Of a stretch of 9,281 bases of DNA, positions 1-7,466 are shown piece by piece (positions within the stretch are counted from its first letter, which is position 1; every line of letters begins with the position of its first letter). The notes under the pieces were generated by a model. It had not been told where the DNA came from. It ran no database searches and was given only the letters and a program-made list of their open reading frames with translations. Made by a program: the position numbers and the translations under genes. Origin of the DNA: an uncultured Eubacterium sp. GTDB taxonomy: Bacteria; Bacillota; Clostridia; Lachnospirales; Lachnospiraceae. Location of the stretch: contig CAJOOU010000054.1 of assembly GCA_905236735.1 (NCBI GenBank), positions 1-9,281 on the forward strand, given 5' to 3'.

Positions 1-90
1 AGTGTCAATAATTATAATATATGTCAAAAACTTAAAAAAATCAACAAGAGAAAATGACGAAAAAATAGAAAATAATAACAAATATACAAA
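1..90. other. AT-rich non-coding upstream region
   Basis: No credible gene on either strand. TATAAT occurs at 13-18 inside the 8-base palindrome ATTATAAT (11-18); any matching -35 would lie outside the window. TGTCAA appears at 3-8 and again at 22-27, flanking that palindrome, which could be an operator-like arrangement or chance in AT-rich DNA. Confidence 0.5.
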
Positions 91-119
91 TTGAAGTCAG
101 ATATCAAGACCTATATAAT
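91..119 (+). promoter_or_regulatory. Predicted sigma-A-type promoter for the hotdog-protein gene and probably the operon
   Basis: A perfect TATAAT lies at 114-119. Exactly 17 bases upstream is TTGAAG at 91-96, which matches the TTGACA -35 consensus at four of six positions, including the important TTGA. The surroundings are very AT-rich. Transcription would start near 126, leaving a leader of about 25 bases that just contains the ribosome site at 137-142. No promoter of similar quality was noticed in the short gaps downstream, so it may drive the whole gene set. This is pattern matching only, and AT-rich DNA produces such matches by chance. Confidence 0.6.
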
Positions 120-136
120 TAAATCAGAAATAAAAC

Positions 137-142
137 AGGAGG
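137..142 (+). promoter_or_regulatory. Ribosome binding site fixing the first gene's start at 151
   Basis: A perfect AGGAGG sits eight bases before the ATG at 151. An in-frame TTG at 91 would add 20 residues, but it has no ribosome site, would place the promoter inside the coding region, and gives a Lys/Ile-rich extension unlike the rest of the protein. The ATG at 151 is therefore preferred. Confidence 0.85.
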
Positions 143-150
143 AAGGAAAA

Positions 151-1458
151 ATGGCTATTTATCAGCAGTTTCAGCCGGGAGTATATCTCCCGTTCGAGAA
201 GGATTTGGTTAAGTTTAGAGAGGATGTAAGAGATGGAAAGGCAGCTATGCCAACTCCTCCGGGAATGCCGCCGATGGATCCGGATGATCCGGAGACTTGG
301 CCGCCGTTTATGAGACCAAGAAGATATACGGAGGAAGAAATCATAGCTTATAACCATATTTGGAATCCGTACGATCCTCTTTATAACGATCCGGAATTTG
401 CAAGGGCTCACGGGTTTGAGTCAGTACCGGCGTATCCGGGATTTGCAGCTATGGCACCTATAATGGGGATTCCGCAGTTTCCAAAGAACATGGCGGACGG
501 CTTTTATTACACTTTTGAAAGCTGTGACATACATTATGACAAAACGATAATGGCAGGAGATCTTTTGACAAAGAAGAATACTGTTAATTATTTTGAGGAT
601 CAGACGCGTCCGGGCTCGGATCTTAGAAATTTTATGATGGGCGGAGAAGAAGACCTCTATACAGAAGATGGAAAAAGAGCATATCACATCCAGGGTAAGG
701 TAAGGGAAATGTACAGGAAATACGCCGAAGGATATGAGGGCGAGAAGTTTGACTTTACCAGAAATATGACAAGCTGGACGGGTTATTTCCCACCTGCACA
801 TGTTACCACCGATGAAGATTATGATTATATGAAAACAATCTGGGATGCGGAAGTGATGAACCACGACAATGTACCATACTGGGAGGATGTACCGGTAGGA
901 TTCGAGCTTCCGAAGACCTGCTCTGACGGACCTATTACTTATATACATATGATGTATTTCCACCAAATCGGAGATTTATCAATATATACAAGAGAAGAAC
1001 TTATGGACCCTGAGGTAAGGGCAGTAACATTTAGAGATCAGTGGGGCGAATACCTTGATGAGACTGCGCTTCACTTTGCGGGAAGAAATATTCCGGGTTC
1101 AAGAGGAGTATTTTATAACGATACGGCAGCAAGACTTATAGCAAGAGTGCTTACCAATTTTGTCGGCACTAAAGGAAGGGTATCAAGATTCGGCTGGCAG
1201 TTCTATCCGTTCTTTGAGGAACTCAGACAGTATCCAATTTGCGGGGAAGAGTTTAATAAAGTTCCGGGCATGGAAGGCAGATGCTGCGACAGACACGGCT
1301 CACAGGGAGATACGGTAATAGGCAGAGCTGTTGTAACTGATAAGTATATCAATGATAAAGGGGAGCATTGCTGCGAAGTAATGCTTTGGGCAGAAGACCT
1401 TGAAGGTAATATTATCCAGGGCTGCCCATCAGAAATTGTACTACCGTCGAAGGCTTAA
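151..1458 (+). CDS. MaoC/FAS1-like double-hotdog dehydratase-family protein
   Basis: This is a 435-residue soluble protein with no signal peptide. Its architecture resembles MaoC/FAS1-like dehydratases, which carry two hotdog folds and add or remove water across a C=C bond next to a thioester or similar group. The first hotdog is suggested by residues 71-92, where DPLYNDPEFA followed by HGF and a Pro-Gly-Phe aligns with the hydratase-2 pattern GDxNPxHxDPExA. The second, about residues 308-435, includes a helix-like TAARLIARVLTNFVG stretch and a C-terminal IVLPSKA tail. In the hydratase-2 alignment the usual catalytic Asp is Pro73 and the usual His is Tyr78, so classic hydratase chemistry is doubtful. 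Residues 33-57 are unusually Pro/Met-rich. It is the first gene after a promoter, 31 bases upstream of an importer's binding-protein gene. The fold call is fairly secure; substrate and activity are unknown, and it could be a non-catalytic binding or scaffold protein. Confidence 0.7.
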   Translation: MAIYQQFQPGVYLPFEKDLVKFREDVRDGKAAMPTPPGMPPMDPDDPETWPPFMRPRRYTEEEIIAYNHIWNPYDPLYNDPEFARAHGFESVPAYPGFAAMAPIMGIPQFPKNMADGFYYTFESCDIHYDKTIMAGDLLTKKNTVNYFEDQTRPGSDLRNFMMGGEEDLYTEDGKRAYHIQGKVREMYRKYAEGYEGEKFDFTRNMTSWTGYFPPAHVTTDEDYDYMKTIWDAEVMNHDNVPYWEDVPVGFELPKTCSDGPITYIHMMYFHQIGDLSIYTREELMDPEVRAVTFRDQWGEYLDETALHFAGRNIPGSRGVFYNDTAARLIARVLTNFVGTKGRVSRFGWQFYPFFEELRQYPICGEEFNKVPGMEGRCCDRHGSQGDTVIGRAVVTDKYINDKGEHCCEVMLWAEDLEGNIIQGCPSEIVLPSKA

Positions 1459-1476
1459 ATATAAAATGTATTTTTT

Positions 1477-1483
1477 AGGAGGG
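1477..1483 (+). promoter_or_regulatory. Ribosome binding site fixing the binding-protein start at 1490
   Basis: AGGAGGG lies six bases before the ATG at 1490. The same reading frame stays open back to 1400, but that would overlap the previous gene and put 30 residues ahead of a textbook lipoprotein signal peptide, so the downstream ATG is chosen. Confidence 0.85.
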
Positions 1484-1489
1484 TACAAA

Positions 1490-3301
1490 ATGAAAAAAAG
1501 GATTCTGGCAGCATTTCTTGCTGCCGCAATGACACTGTCACTTGCTGCATGTGGGGGCGCAGGCAGCACTGCAAACGAAGAGTCGGGAAATGCGCAGAGC
1601 ACTGAGACTGAGAGCGTAGCTCTTGAAGAGACCGAGCCGCAGTACGGCGGAAGCGCGACCTTCTACTTTACGGATTTTAACAATGTATTTGATCCGGCTA
1701 TGGGAGAAGCGTATACATACTCGCTTTGGCTCGAGTATCTTTGGGCTCCTAACTGGGGACTTAACGATCCCGAGACATTTAACTTTGATATCAATACATT
1801 TACCGTTGATACGGCGGACGGACAGATAGCAAAAGAATGGTCGTGGGAAAACTATGAAGACGGGGACGGACATTCAGACCTTTATGTGACAATCAGAGAT
1901 GATATTTATTTCCAGGAAAAGGAGGAAGAATACGATATCTTCCATGCAAGGAATCTGACGGCTGCTGATGTAGTCTGGACTTATTCGAGACTCTGGGGTA
2001 AGGGTACTGGTTTATTCCTTGGTGAAGAGCCGTTTATGATTGACGGAGACTGGTATAACAGATTTATGGGAATAGTCGATTATGATTTGGATGACCCGGT
2101 TGAGCAGATAAGTGATTATGAGCTGGTATTCCATCTGGCTACGGAGTCAGAGTCAAGACTTTCCGAACTTATGATAGGACAGGTAAATATCACCGGACCT
2201 GAGTGGGGCGATCTTACGAGCGACCAGCAGAACGACTGGCATTATGCCTGTGGTACGGGACCGTATATTTTAACGGATTATCAGGCGGGTTCATATTATA
2301 AGCTTACCAGAAATGAAAACTATTATGATGTGGATGACAGACATCCGGAAAACAAGCTGCCTTACCTTGATGAAATCATTTTAACATCTGTAACGGATAA
2401 TACAGCAGCGATGTCATCATTTATCTCAGGAGATCTTGATTACATTTCGATGAAAGCATTTTTAAGTGATGATCAGGCATCAGAACTTGTGAATTCATTA
2501 GGCGGAAATATTCAGATATTCTCTTATGATTATGGCGCGAATGCACTTACATTAAAGTGTAATCAGGAGCCTTTCAGTGATGAGAGAGTAAGGATAGCTC
2601 TCCAAAAGGCTATCAATCTTGAGGAAGTTAACACTGCTTACCTCGGATATGATGCAGAGGATTTTGAGTATGCGTCGCTTTGGGCAACGGCTCTTACCGG
2701 ATGGACTTCGGTAGAGGACTGGGACGAGGAACTTATTTCTGAATATACATATGATCCTGAAGGAGCAAAGGCACTTTTGGAGGAAGCAGGATATCCTGAC
2801 GGATTCTCGTTTACCGTTGCGATAGATACTGACGCTGATGCGGATCTTTTCCAGCTTGCAAAGTCTTATTTTGCAGAGATTGGGGTAGAAATGGAGATAG
2901 AGGTTTTAGCTGATATGATGGAAGGCCGCGAAGTACAGGGGAACAGCGAAGATACCAGACAGTTTAACTTAGGTGTGGGTAACTCATCGGATGCCGGTTT
3001 TGCTTATCAGACATATGCATCGGACGGATTTGCGTATGCTATATATGCAAATGATTCGACAATGGATGAGCTCTTAAGGAATACAAGAGATGCTATGACG
3101 CTTGAAGAGCAGGCACAAAATGCTTATGATGCTGACCTTTATTTTGCTAAGCAGCATTGGGCAATAGTTCTTTCCGGACAGACCAAACAAAAAGAATATC
3201 TTTCAACAAGAATCGGAGGTCTTGAAAACGGAGAACTTATAAGTGCATATCACAATTATAAAACAATTCTGCCGAGACTTTATGCGGTAGATAATGAGTA
3301 A
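1490..3301 (+). CDS. ABC transporter substrate-binding lipoprotein, oligopeptide/nickel (family 5) type
   Basis: This 603-residue protein is the extracytoplasmic solute receptor of the importer encoded just downstream. It starts with a lipoprotein signal peptide: positive KKR, a hydrophobic stretch to residue 17, then lipobox LAAC with Cys21 as the predicted lipidated residue. A Ser/Thr/Glu/Asn-rich linker follows, to about residue 48. The mature part carries features of family 5 binding proteins: a TAADVVWTYSRLWG segment, a TGPYILTDYQAGSYYKLTRN segment ahead of NKLPYLDEI, and an EPFSDERVRIALQKAIN segment, in the usual order. At about 580 mature residues it is longer than many DppA/OppA proteins (roughly 500-540). 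The mature chain is rich in Asp and Glu. Family members bind peptides but also metals, sugars, opines and other solutes, so the ligand cannot be read from sequence. Its partners in the operon suggest a non-peptide organic substrate, which is inference. Confidence 0.93.
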   Translation: MKKRILAAFLAAAMTLSLAACGGAGSTANEESGNAQSTETESVALEETEPQYGGSATFYFTDFNNVFDPAMGEAYTYSLWLEYLWAPNWGLNDPETFNFDINTFTVDTADGQIAKEWSWENYEDGDGHSDLYVTIRDDIYFQEKEEEYDIFHARNLTAADVVWTYSRLWGKGTGLFLGEEPFMIDGDWYNRFMGIVDYDLDDPVEQISDYELVFHLATESESRLSELMIGQVNITGPEWGDLTSDQQNDWHYACGTGPYILTDYQAGSYYKLTRNENYYDVDDRHPENKLPYLDEIILTSVTDNTAAMSSFISGDLDYISMKAFLSDDQASELVNSLGGNIQIFSYDYGANALTLKCNQEPFSDERVRIALQKAINLEEVNTAYLGYDAEDFEYASLWATALTGWTSVEDWDEELISEYTYDPEGAKALLEEAGYPDGFSFTVAIDTDADADLFQLAKSYFAEIGVEMEIEVLADMMEGREVQGNSEDTRQFNLGVGNSSDAGFAYQTYASDGFAYAIYANDSTMDELLRNTRDAMTLEEQAQNAYDADLYFAKQHWAIVLSGQTKQKEYLSTRIGGLENGELISAYHNYKTILPRLYAVDNE

Positions 3302-3307
3302 GAAAAA

Positions 3308-3338
3308 ATGCGGCGCTTGCAAGCGACGGGCGCCGCAT
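3308..3338. terminator. Stem-loop between binding-protein and ATPase genes
   Basis: A perfect 9-base inverted repeat (ATGCGGCGC at 3308-3316, GCGCCGCAT at 3330-3338) encloses a 13-base loop. A 12-base palindrome, CGCTTGCAAGCG, spans 3314-3325 and overlaps the left arm, so a second fold is possible. On the plus strand no clear U-run follows (TAAATTC), so full termination is unlikely. Partial termination, or protection of the upstream mRNA 3' end, would fit, because binding proteins are usually made in excess over membrane subunits. Read on the minus strand, the stem is followed by six Ts (complement of 3303-3308), but no minus-strand gene is present to be terminated. Confidence 0.7.
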
Positions 3339-3362
3339 AAATTCTGACTTTGGAGGCAGAAA

Positions 3363-4364
3363 ATGGCAGATAATATATTGGAAGTAAAACATTTGAGAAC
3401 CCATTTTATAATGGAAGGAGGGCAGCAGGTAAGAGCTGTGGACGACCTTTCATATGAAGTGGAAAGGGGAGAGTTTTGTGCTATTATCGGAGAATCCGGA
3501 AGCGGAAAAAGTGTAAGCGCTCTTTCTGTAATGAGACTTATCCCATACCCGCCGGGACTTATACTTGATGGTGAGGTTATTTTTGACGGCAAGGATCTTA
3601 TGAAGGTTACGGACGATGAAATGGAGGATATCAGAGGAAGCGAGATTTCCATGATATTCCAGGAGGCATCGGCAGCTCTTAATCCGGTTATGACCATAGG
3701 AGATCAGATAGCGGAAGCCCTTATGACACATACGAATATGGGAGATAAGGAAGCACATGATAAGGCAATAGAACTCCTTAAAATGGTTGATATTCCCAAC
3801 CCTGAGCAGAGGGTTAAGCAGTATCCGTTTGAGTTTTCGGGAGGTATGCAGCAGAGAGCCATGATAGCCATGGCCATGAGCTGTAAGCCTAAAATTCTTT
3901 TCTGCGATGAGCCGACGACGGCGCTTGATGTAACCGTACAGGCTCAGGTCTTGGAGCAGATAAATCACCTTAGGGAAACAACGGGAACAACGATAATTCT
4001 TATTACGCATAATCTGGGTGTAGTAGCCCGTTATGCCGATTCGGTAAAGATTATGTATGGCGGAAAGATAGTGGAAGAGGGAGAAACAAATGAAATTTTC
4101 CACCATCCTCATCATCCGTACACAAGCGGGCTTATAAAGGCAGTGCCGCGTCTTGACAGAGACGGGGAGACTCTCTTTACGATAGAAGGGGAACCGCCTA
4201 ATATGGCTTTAATTCCACCCGACTCGTGCGCTTTTGCACCAAGATGCGCATTCTGTGATGAAATATGCAAAACTAAAAGACCGGAGAGTGTTCAGGTCGG
4301 AGAGGGCAGGCATACCTGCGCCTGTCATCATATGAAGGATTTCGGAAAGGAGGCGTTGGCATGA
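3363..4364 (+). CDS. Oligopeptide-type ABC importer ATPase, D subunit (DppD/OppD-like)
   Basis: This 333-residue cytoplasmic ATPase powers the importer as a heterodimer with the next gene's product. Visible motifs are Walker A GESGSGKS (43-50), the ABC signature in FSGGMQQR (158-165), Walker B ILFCDEP with Asp182 and catalytic Glu183, and the switch His216 in ITHNLG. The C-terminal oligopeptide-transporter extension carries Cys289, Cys295, Cys298, Cys302, Cys319 and Cys321. The C-x5-C-x6-C spacing matches the pattern that, in some DppD proteins, holds a [4Fe-4S] cluster; cluster binding here is inferred. A GGAGG ribosome site lies just upstream. Its stop codon overlaps the next start as ATGA, suggesting translational coupling of the two ATPase subunits. 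The family assignment is secure; the transported solute is not. Confidence 0.95.
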   Translation: MADNILEVKHLRTHFIMEGGQQVRAVDDLSYEVERGEFCAIIGESGSGKSVSALSVMRLIPYPPGLILDGEVIFDGKDLMKVTDDEMEDIRGSEISMIFQEASAALNPVMTIGDQIAEALMTHTNMGDKEAHDKAIELLKMVDIPNPEQRVKQYPFEFSGGMQQRAMIAMAMSCKPKILFCDEPTTALDVTVQAQVLEQINHLRETTGTTIILITHNLGVVARYADSVKIMYGGKIVEEGETNEIFHHPHHPYTSGLIKAVPRLDRDGETLFTIEGEPPNMALIPPDSCAFAPRCAFCDEICKTKRPESVQVGEGRHTCACHHMKDFGKEALA

Positions 4365-5464
4365 CGGTAACTGAAAATATCACCAATCCGCTTCTTGACG
4401 AAAACAAACAGGGACTCGGTGACGAAAAATATTATAAAGATAAGGGCCTGCCGAATTTTGAACAGATAATGGTAGTGGAAGATCTGAAAATGCATTTTCC
4501 GATTACAAAAGGTCTTTTAAAAAAGCAGATAGGAACGGTTAAAGCCGTAGACGGAGTTTCTTTCTCCATCTTAAGAGGACAGACCTTAGGTATAGTCGGA
4601 GAGTCGGGCTCAGGAAAATCAACCATAGGAAATTGTATCCTCGGCTCAAACAAGATAACCTCGGGACAGATTTTTTATGAAGGTCAGAACATGGCCAATA
4701 TATCAAAGGCTGCAATGAGACATTTGAGAAACAAGCTTCAGGTTATATCGCAGGATCCGTTTTCTTCGATGGACCCGAGAATGTCCATAGGGGATATCGT
4801 AACCGAGGGACTAAGGATCCATCAGATGACAAAATCAAAAAAAGAAGAGCGCGAAATTGCTCAGCGAATGCTTGAAATGGTTGGCATAAGACCGGATTTT
4901 ATTGATCGGTATCCGCATGAGTTTTCGGGAGGACAAAGACAGAGAATTTGTATTGCAAGAGCTCTTGCCATGCAACCGAATTTCATAGTCTGTGATGAGA
5001 TAGTCTCCGCCCTTGATGTGTCGATACAGGCGCAGATTGTGCAGCTGATGATGAAACTTCAAAAGGAGCTGGGGCTTACCTATGTGTTTATAGGACACGA
5101 CCTTTCGGTGGTACGCCACATATCTGATTCGGTTATGGTAATGTATCTCGGAAAGATGATGGAACTGACAAGTTCGAAGGAACTTTACAAAAATCCCCTC
5201 CATCCATATACAAGGGCGCTTATTTCGGCAGCTCCGATACCGGATCCGGAGGTGGACAGAAAAAGAGAGAGGATAATCCTTAAAGGAGAAATACCGTCTC
5301 CCATACATCCGCCGGAAGGCTGCAAGTTCTGTACAAGATGTCCTTTTGCGGCTGACAGATGTTTTAAAGAAGAACCTGAAATGAAAGAAGTTTCTGACAG
5401 ACATCTTGTAAGCTGTCACTTTGTGGATGAAAGAGGCTTTTTCGGAGAAAGGAGGCATGAGTAA
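4361..5464 (+). CDS. Oligopeptide-type ABC importer ATPase, F subunit (DppF/OppF-like)
   Basis: This 367-residue protein is the second ATPase of the importer. It has Walker A GESGSGKST (80-88), signature FSGGQRQR (188-195), Walker B with Asp212 and Glu213, and switch His246 in GHDLSVV. After Walker B it reads CDEIVSALD, with Ile where CDEP is usual. The C-terminal extension has Cys321, Cys324, Cys327, Cys334 and Cys352, again with C-x5-C-x6-C spacing as in its partner. About 35 mostly polar residues precede the ATPase core, a modest N-terminal extension. Its start overlaps the D gene by four bases (ATGA) with an AAAGGAGG site inside that gene. Its stop shares one base with the permease start (TAATG). 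Such coupling fits fixed subunit ratios. Orientation in the complex follows from the family, not from this sequence. Confidence 0.95.
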   Translation: MTVTENITNPLLDENKQGLGDEKYYKDKGLPNFEQIMVVEDLKMHFPITKGLLKKQIGTVKAVDGVSFSILRGQTLGIVGESGSGKSTIGNCILGSNKITSGQIFYEGQNMANISKAAMRHLRNKLQVISQDPFSSMDPRMSIGDIVTEGLRIHQMTKSKKEEREIAQRMLEMVGIRPDFIDRYPHEFSGGQRQRICIARALAMQPNFIVCDEIVSALDVSIQAQIVQLMMKLQKELGLTYVFIGHDLSVVRHISDSVMVMYLGKMMELTSSKELYKNPLHPYTRALISAAPIPDPEVDRKRERIILKGEIPSPIHPPEGCKFCTRCPFAADRCFKEEPEMKEVSDRHLVSCHFVDERGFFGERRHE

Positions 5465-6420
5465 TGGGAAAATATCTTGTTAAAAGAATACTTTTGCTGA
5501 TCCCGACCACCTTTCTTGTATGCGTTATTGTATTTGCAATGCTCAGGATGATACCGGGATCTGCGGTAGATGCGATGCTTTACAGGTATCAGTCAATGGG
5601 AAATGTAAACGCTACCCGTGAAGAAGTGGAAGCTATAATGGGCATGGATAAACCGGCGGTTCAGCAGTTTTTTTCGTGGCTGGGTAACGCAGTTACGGGA
5701 GATTTGGGAGACTCGCTGTTTCAGAACGAATCCGTATCCCACTGTATATTAAGACAGATCGGACCGTCGCTTGAGCTTGGAATAATTACTCTTATAATTA
5801 CGCTTATTATTGCAATTCCTTTGGGTGTGCTTTGTGCGGCGAGACAGGACTCTGTTGCTGATTATATCATACGAATAGCGGCACTGCTTCTGCAGTCTCT
5901 GCCGGTATTCTGGATAGCCACAATAGTTTTGGTATATCCGGCTAAATGGTGGGGCTGGGCTCCGACAACGAATTATTATTCGTTTTTTAAAGATCCGGCG
6001 CAAAATATAAGCATAATGATAGTGCCCGCAATACTCGGAGCGGTTACAAACGCCGGTATGCAGCTGCGTTATGTAAGAACGGTTACTCTTGATACTATGC
6101 GTATGGATTATATAAGGACGGCCAGAGCAAAGGGGGTAAATGAAAAAAGAATTCTTTTCAAACATTCCTTAAGAAATGCCATGATACCCGTAGTTACGCT
6201 TGTCGGCGGAGCAGTTGGTATGCTTGTGGGAGGATCGGTAATTATGGAAAGTCTTTTTTCTGTGCCGGGCATAGGCAATCAGATGGTCACGGCTCTCGGC
6301 AACAGAGACTATCCGATAGTACAGGGATGCGTTCTGGTATTTTCACTTTTTACCATGATATGCAATATGATAGTCGATGTGTCATATAAGTGGCTTGATC
6401 CGAGAATTACGCTTGATTAG
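5464..6420 (+). CDS. Oligopeptide-type ABC importer permease, B subunit (DppB/OppB-like)
   Basis: This 318-residue integral membrane protein forms half of the translocation pore. The N-terminus MGKYLVKRILLLIPTTFLVC is the typical DppB opening, running straight into membrane segment 1. About five more hydrophobic segments follow (near residues 105-124, 135-158, 180-200, 232-260 and 280-303), with a large external loop after segment 1. The cytoplasmic coupling loop that docks on an ATPase is seen as YIRTARAKGVNEKRILFKH, with Ala222-Lys223-Gly224 at its core. The C-terminus (VSYKWLDPRITLD) is the usual family ending. Length is normal. Translation starts on the last base of the F gene's stop codon, with AAGGAGG at 5449-5455, so expression is probably coupled to the ATPases. 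Confidence 0.95.
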   Translation: MGKYLVKRILLLIPTTFLVCVIVFAMLRMIPGSAVDAMLYRYQSMGNVNATREEVEAIMGMDKPAVQQFFSWLGNAVTGDLGDSLFQNESVSHCILRQIGPSLELGIITLIITLIIAIPLGVLCAARQDSVADYIIRIAALLLQSLPVFWIATIVLVYPAKWWGWAPTTNYYSFFKDPAQNISIMIVPAILGAVTNAGMQLRYVRTVTLDTMRMDYIRTARAKGVNEKRILFKHSLRNAMIPVVTLVGGAVGMLVGGSVIMESLFSVPGIGNQMVTALGNRDYPIVQGCVLVFSLFTMICNMIVDVSYKWLDPRITLD

Positions 6421-6431
6421 GAGGTCTTAAA

Positions 6432-7451
6432 ATGCAGGAAAAAAATGAAAAACCCCAAAAGCGTCAGGGTGCGTTAGTCAGGCTGTTTAAGACCAAACCT
6501 CTGGCGGGAGTTGGAATTATTGTATTATTTGTATTTGTGCTTATAGCGATTTTTGCCGATCAGCTTGCTCCGGTAAAGATGCAGGCGGGAACGCTTCCGG
6601 GCAATATTATCTATAAGCTTGTAAAACCATGGTGGATGCTTAGCGAACAGGAGAAAGCCAAAGAAATAGCGAGCGGCACTATATACTGGCTCGGAACGGA
6701 CAACCTTGGACGCGATGTGCTCTCATATCTTATATACGGAGCAAGAACATCGGTAATACTTTGCCTGGGCGTATCGCTTATATCGACCTTTGTATCTGTG
6801 ATAATAGGTATGCTCTCGGCAACCGTCGGAGGATGGTTTGACCTTATCGTTCAAAGATTTGTTGATGCATTTACCTGTATTCCGGGCATGCTGCTTTCAA
6901 TGATCATTATGAATATGATGGGAAACGGAATGATACAGCTTATTATCGTAATGTCGGTGCCCGGCGGAATAGCCAATTCGAGAATGATTCGTTCGGCGGC
7001 CATGAGCGTAAGGGATTCGGGATATGTAAAATCTTCGGAGCTTATGGGAGCGGCTACCATGTTTAAAATGCTGCAGCATGTGCTTCCGAATATTTTACCA
7101 ATCATAATTATTACGGCGGCCGGAGGACTTGGCGGTACGGTAATGATGGAAGCATCGCTTAACTTCCTTGGTTATGGCGTTGCTATAGGTACTCCTTCAT
7201 GGGGATATATGATAACAAATCAGGGCAGGGCCAATATGTTTACGGCTCCTTACCTGTGCCTTTTCCCGGGTATTTGCATAGCGGTAATGGTGCTTGCCGC
7301 CAATATGTTTGGCGACGGACTTCGCGATGTGCTTGATCCGAGACTTCGAGGAGGAGTCGGAACCTATGATTCGAAAAAGATAAACAAAATTGCAAAAAAA
7401 TATCTTAATCAGTTTTTAAACGGAAATAAATTAGTAACAGAAGAGGCATAA
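6432..7451 (+). CDS. Oligopeptide-type ABC importer permease, C subunit (DppC/OppC-like)
   Basis: This 339-residue membrane protein pairs with the B subunit to form the pore. After a charged cytoplasmic N-terminus comes membrane segment 1 (about residues 25-43), then an external stretch leading to the family motif GTDNLGRDVLS starting at residue 88. The later hydrophobic segments match a six-helix permease. The ATPase-docking loop is YVKSSELMGAATMFKMLQHV, starting at Tyr198, and the ending DGLRDVLDPRLRGG is characteristic of OppC/DppC. About 28 residues follow this ending, a somewhat long Lys-rich tail. It lies 11 bases after the B gene, with AGGAGG overlapping that gene's TAG stop. Functional assignment is clear; substrate is not. 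Confidence 0.95.
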   Translation: MQEKNEKPQKRQGALVRLFKTKPLAGVGIIVLFVFVLIAIFADQLAPVKMQAGTLPGNIIYKLVKPWWMLSEQEKAKEIASGTIYWLGTDNLGRDVLSYLIYGARTSVILCLGVSLISTFVSVIIGMLSATVGGWFDLIVQRFVDAFTCIPGMLLSMIIMNMMGNGMIQLIIVMSVPGGIANSRMIRSAAMSVRDSGYVKSSELMGAATMFKMLQHVLPNILPIIIITAAGGLGGTVMMEASLNFLGYGVAIGTPSWGYMITNQGRANMFTAPYLCLFPGICIAVMVLAANMFGDGLRDVLDPRLRGGVGTYDSKKINKIAKKYLNQFLNGNKLVTEEA

Positions 7452-7466
7452 AGGAGGATATTTAAA

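Noticed and set aside
91..150. TTG at 91 as the start of the hotdog-protein gene
   Set aside because: No ribosome site precedes it and the TTG is part of a plausible -35 box; the ATG at 151 has a perfect AGGAGG.
421..966. Long minus-strand open frame (181 codons) opposite the hotdog-protein gene
   Set aside because: No recognisable domain and composition typical of an antisense shadow; the plus-strand gene has clear family features.
1400..1489. In-frame upstream start for the binding protein
   Set aside because: It would overlap the previous gene by 59 bases and bury a textbook lipoprotein signal peptide; the ATG at 1490 has AGGAGGG at good spacing.
3450..4115. Minus-strand open frame of 221 codons opposite the D ATPase
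   Set aside because: It is the mirror of a highly conserved ATPase gene; the translation is rich in His, Arg, Tyr and Ile with no domain.
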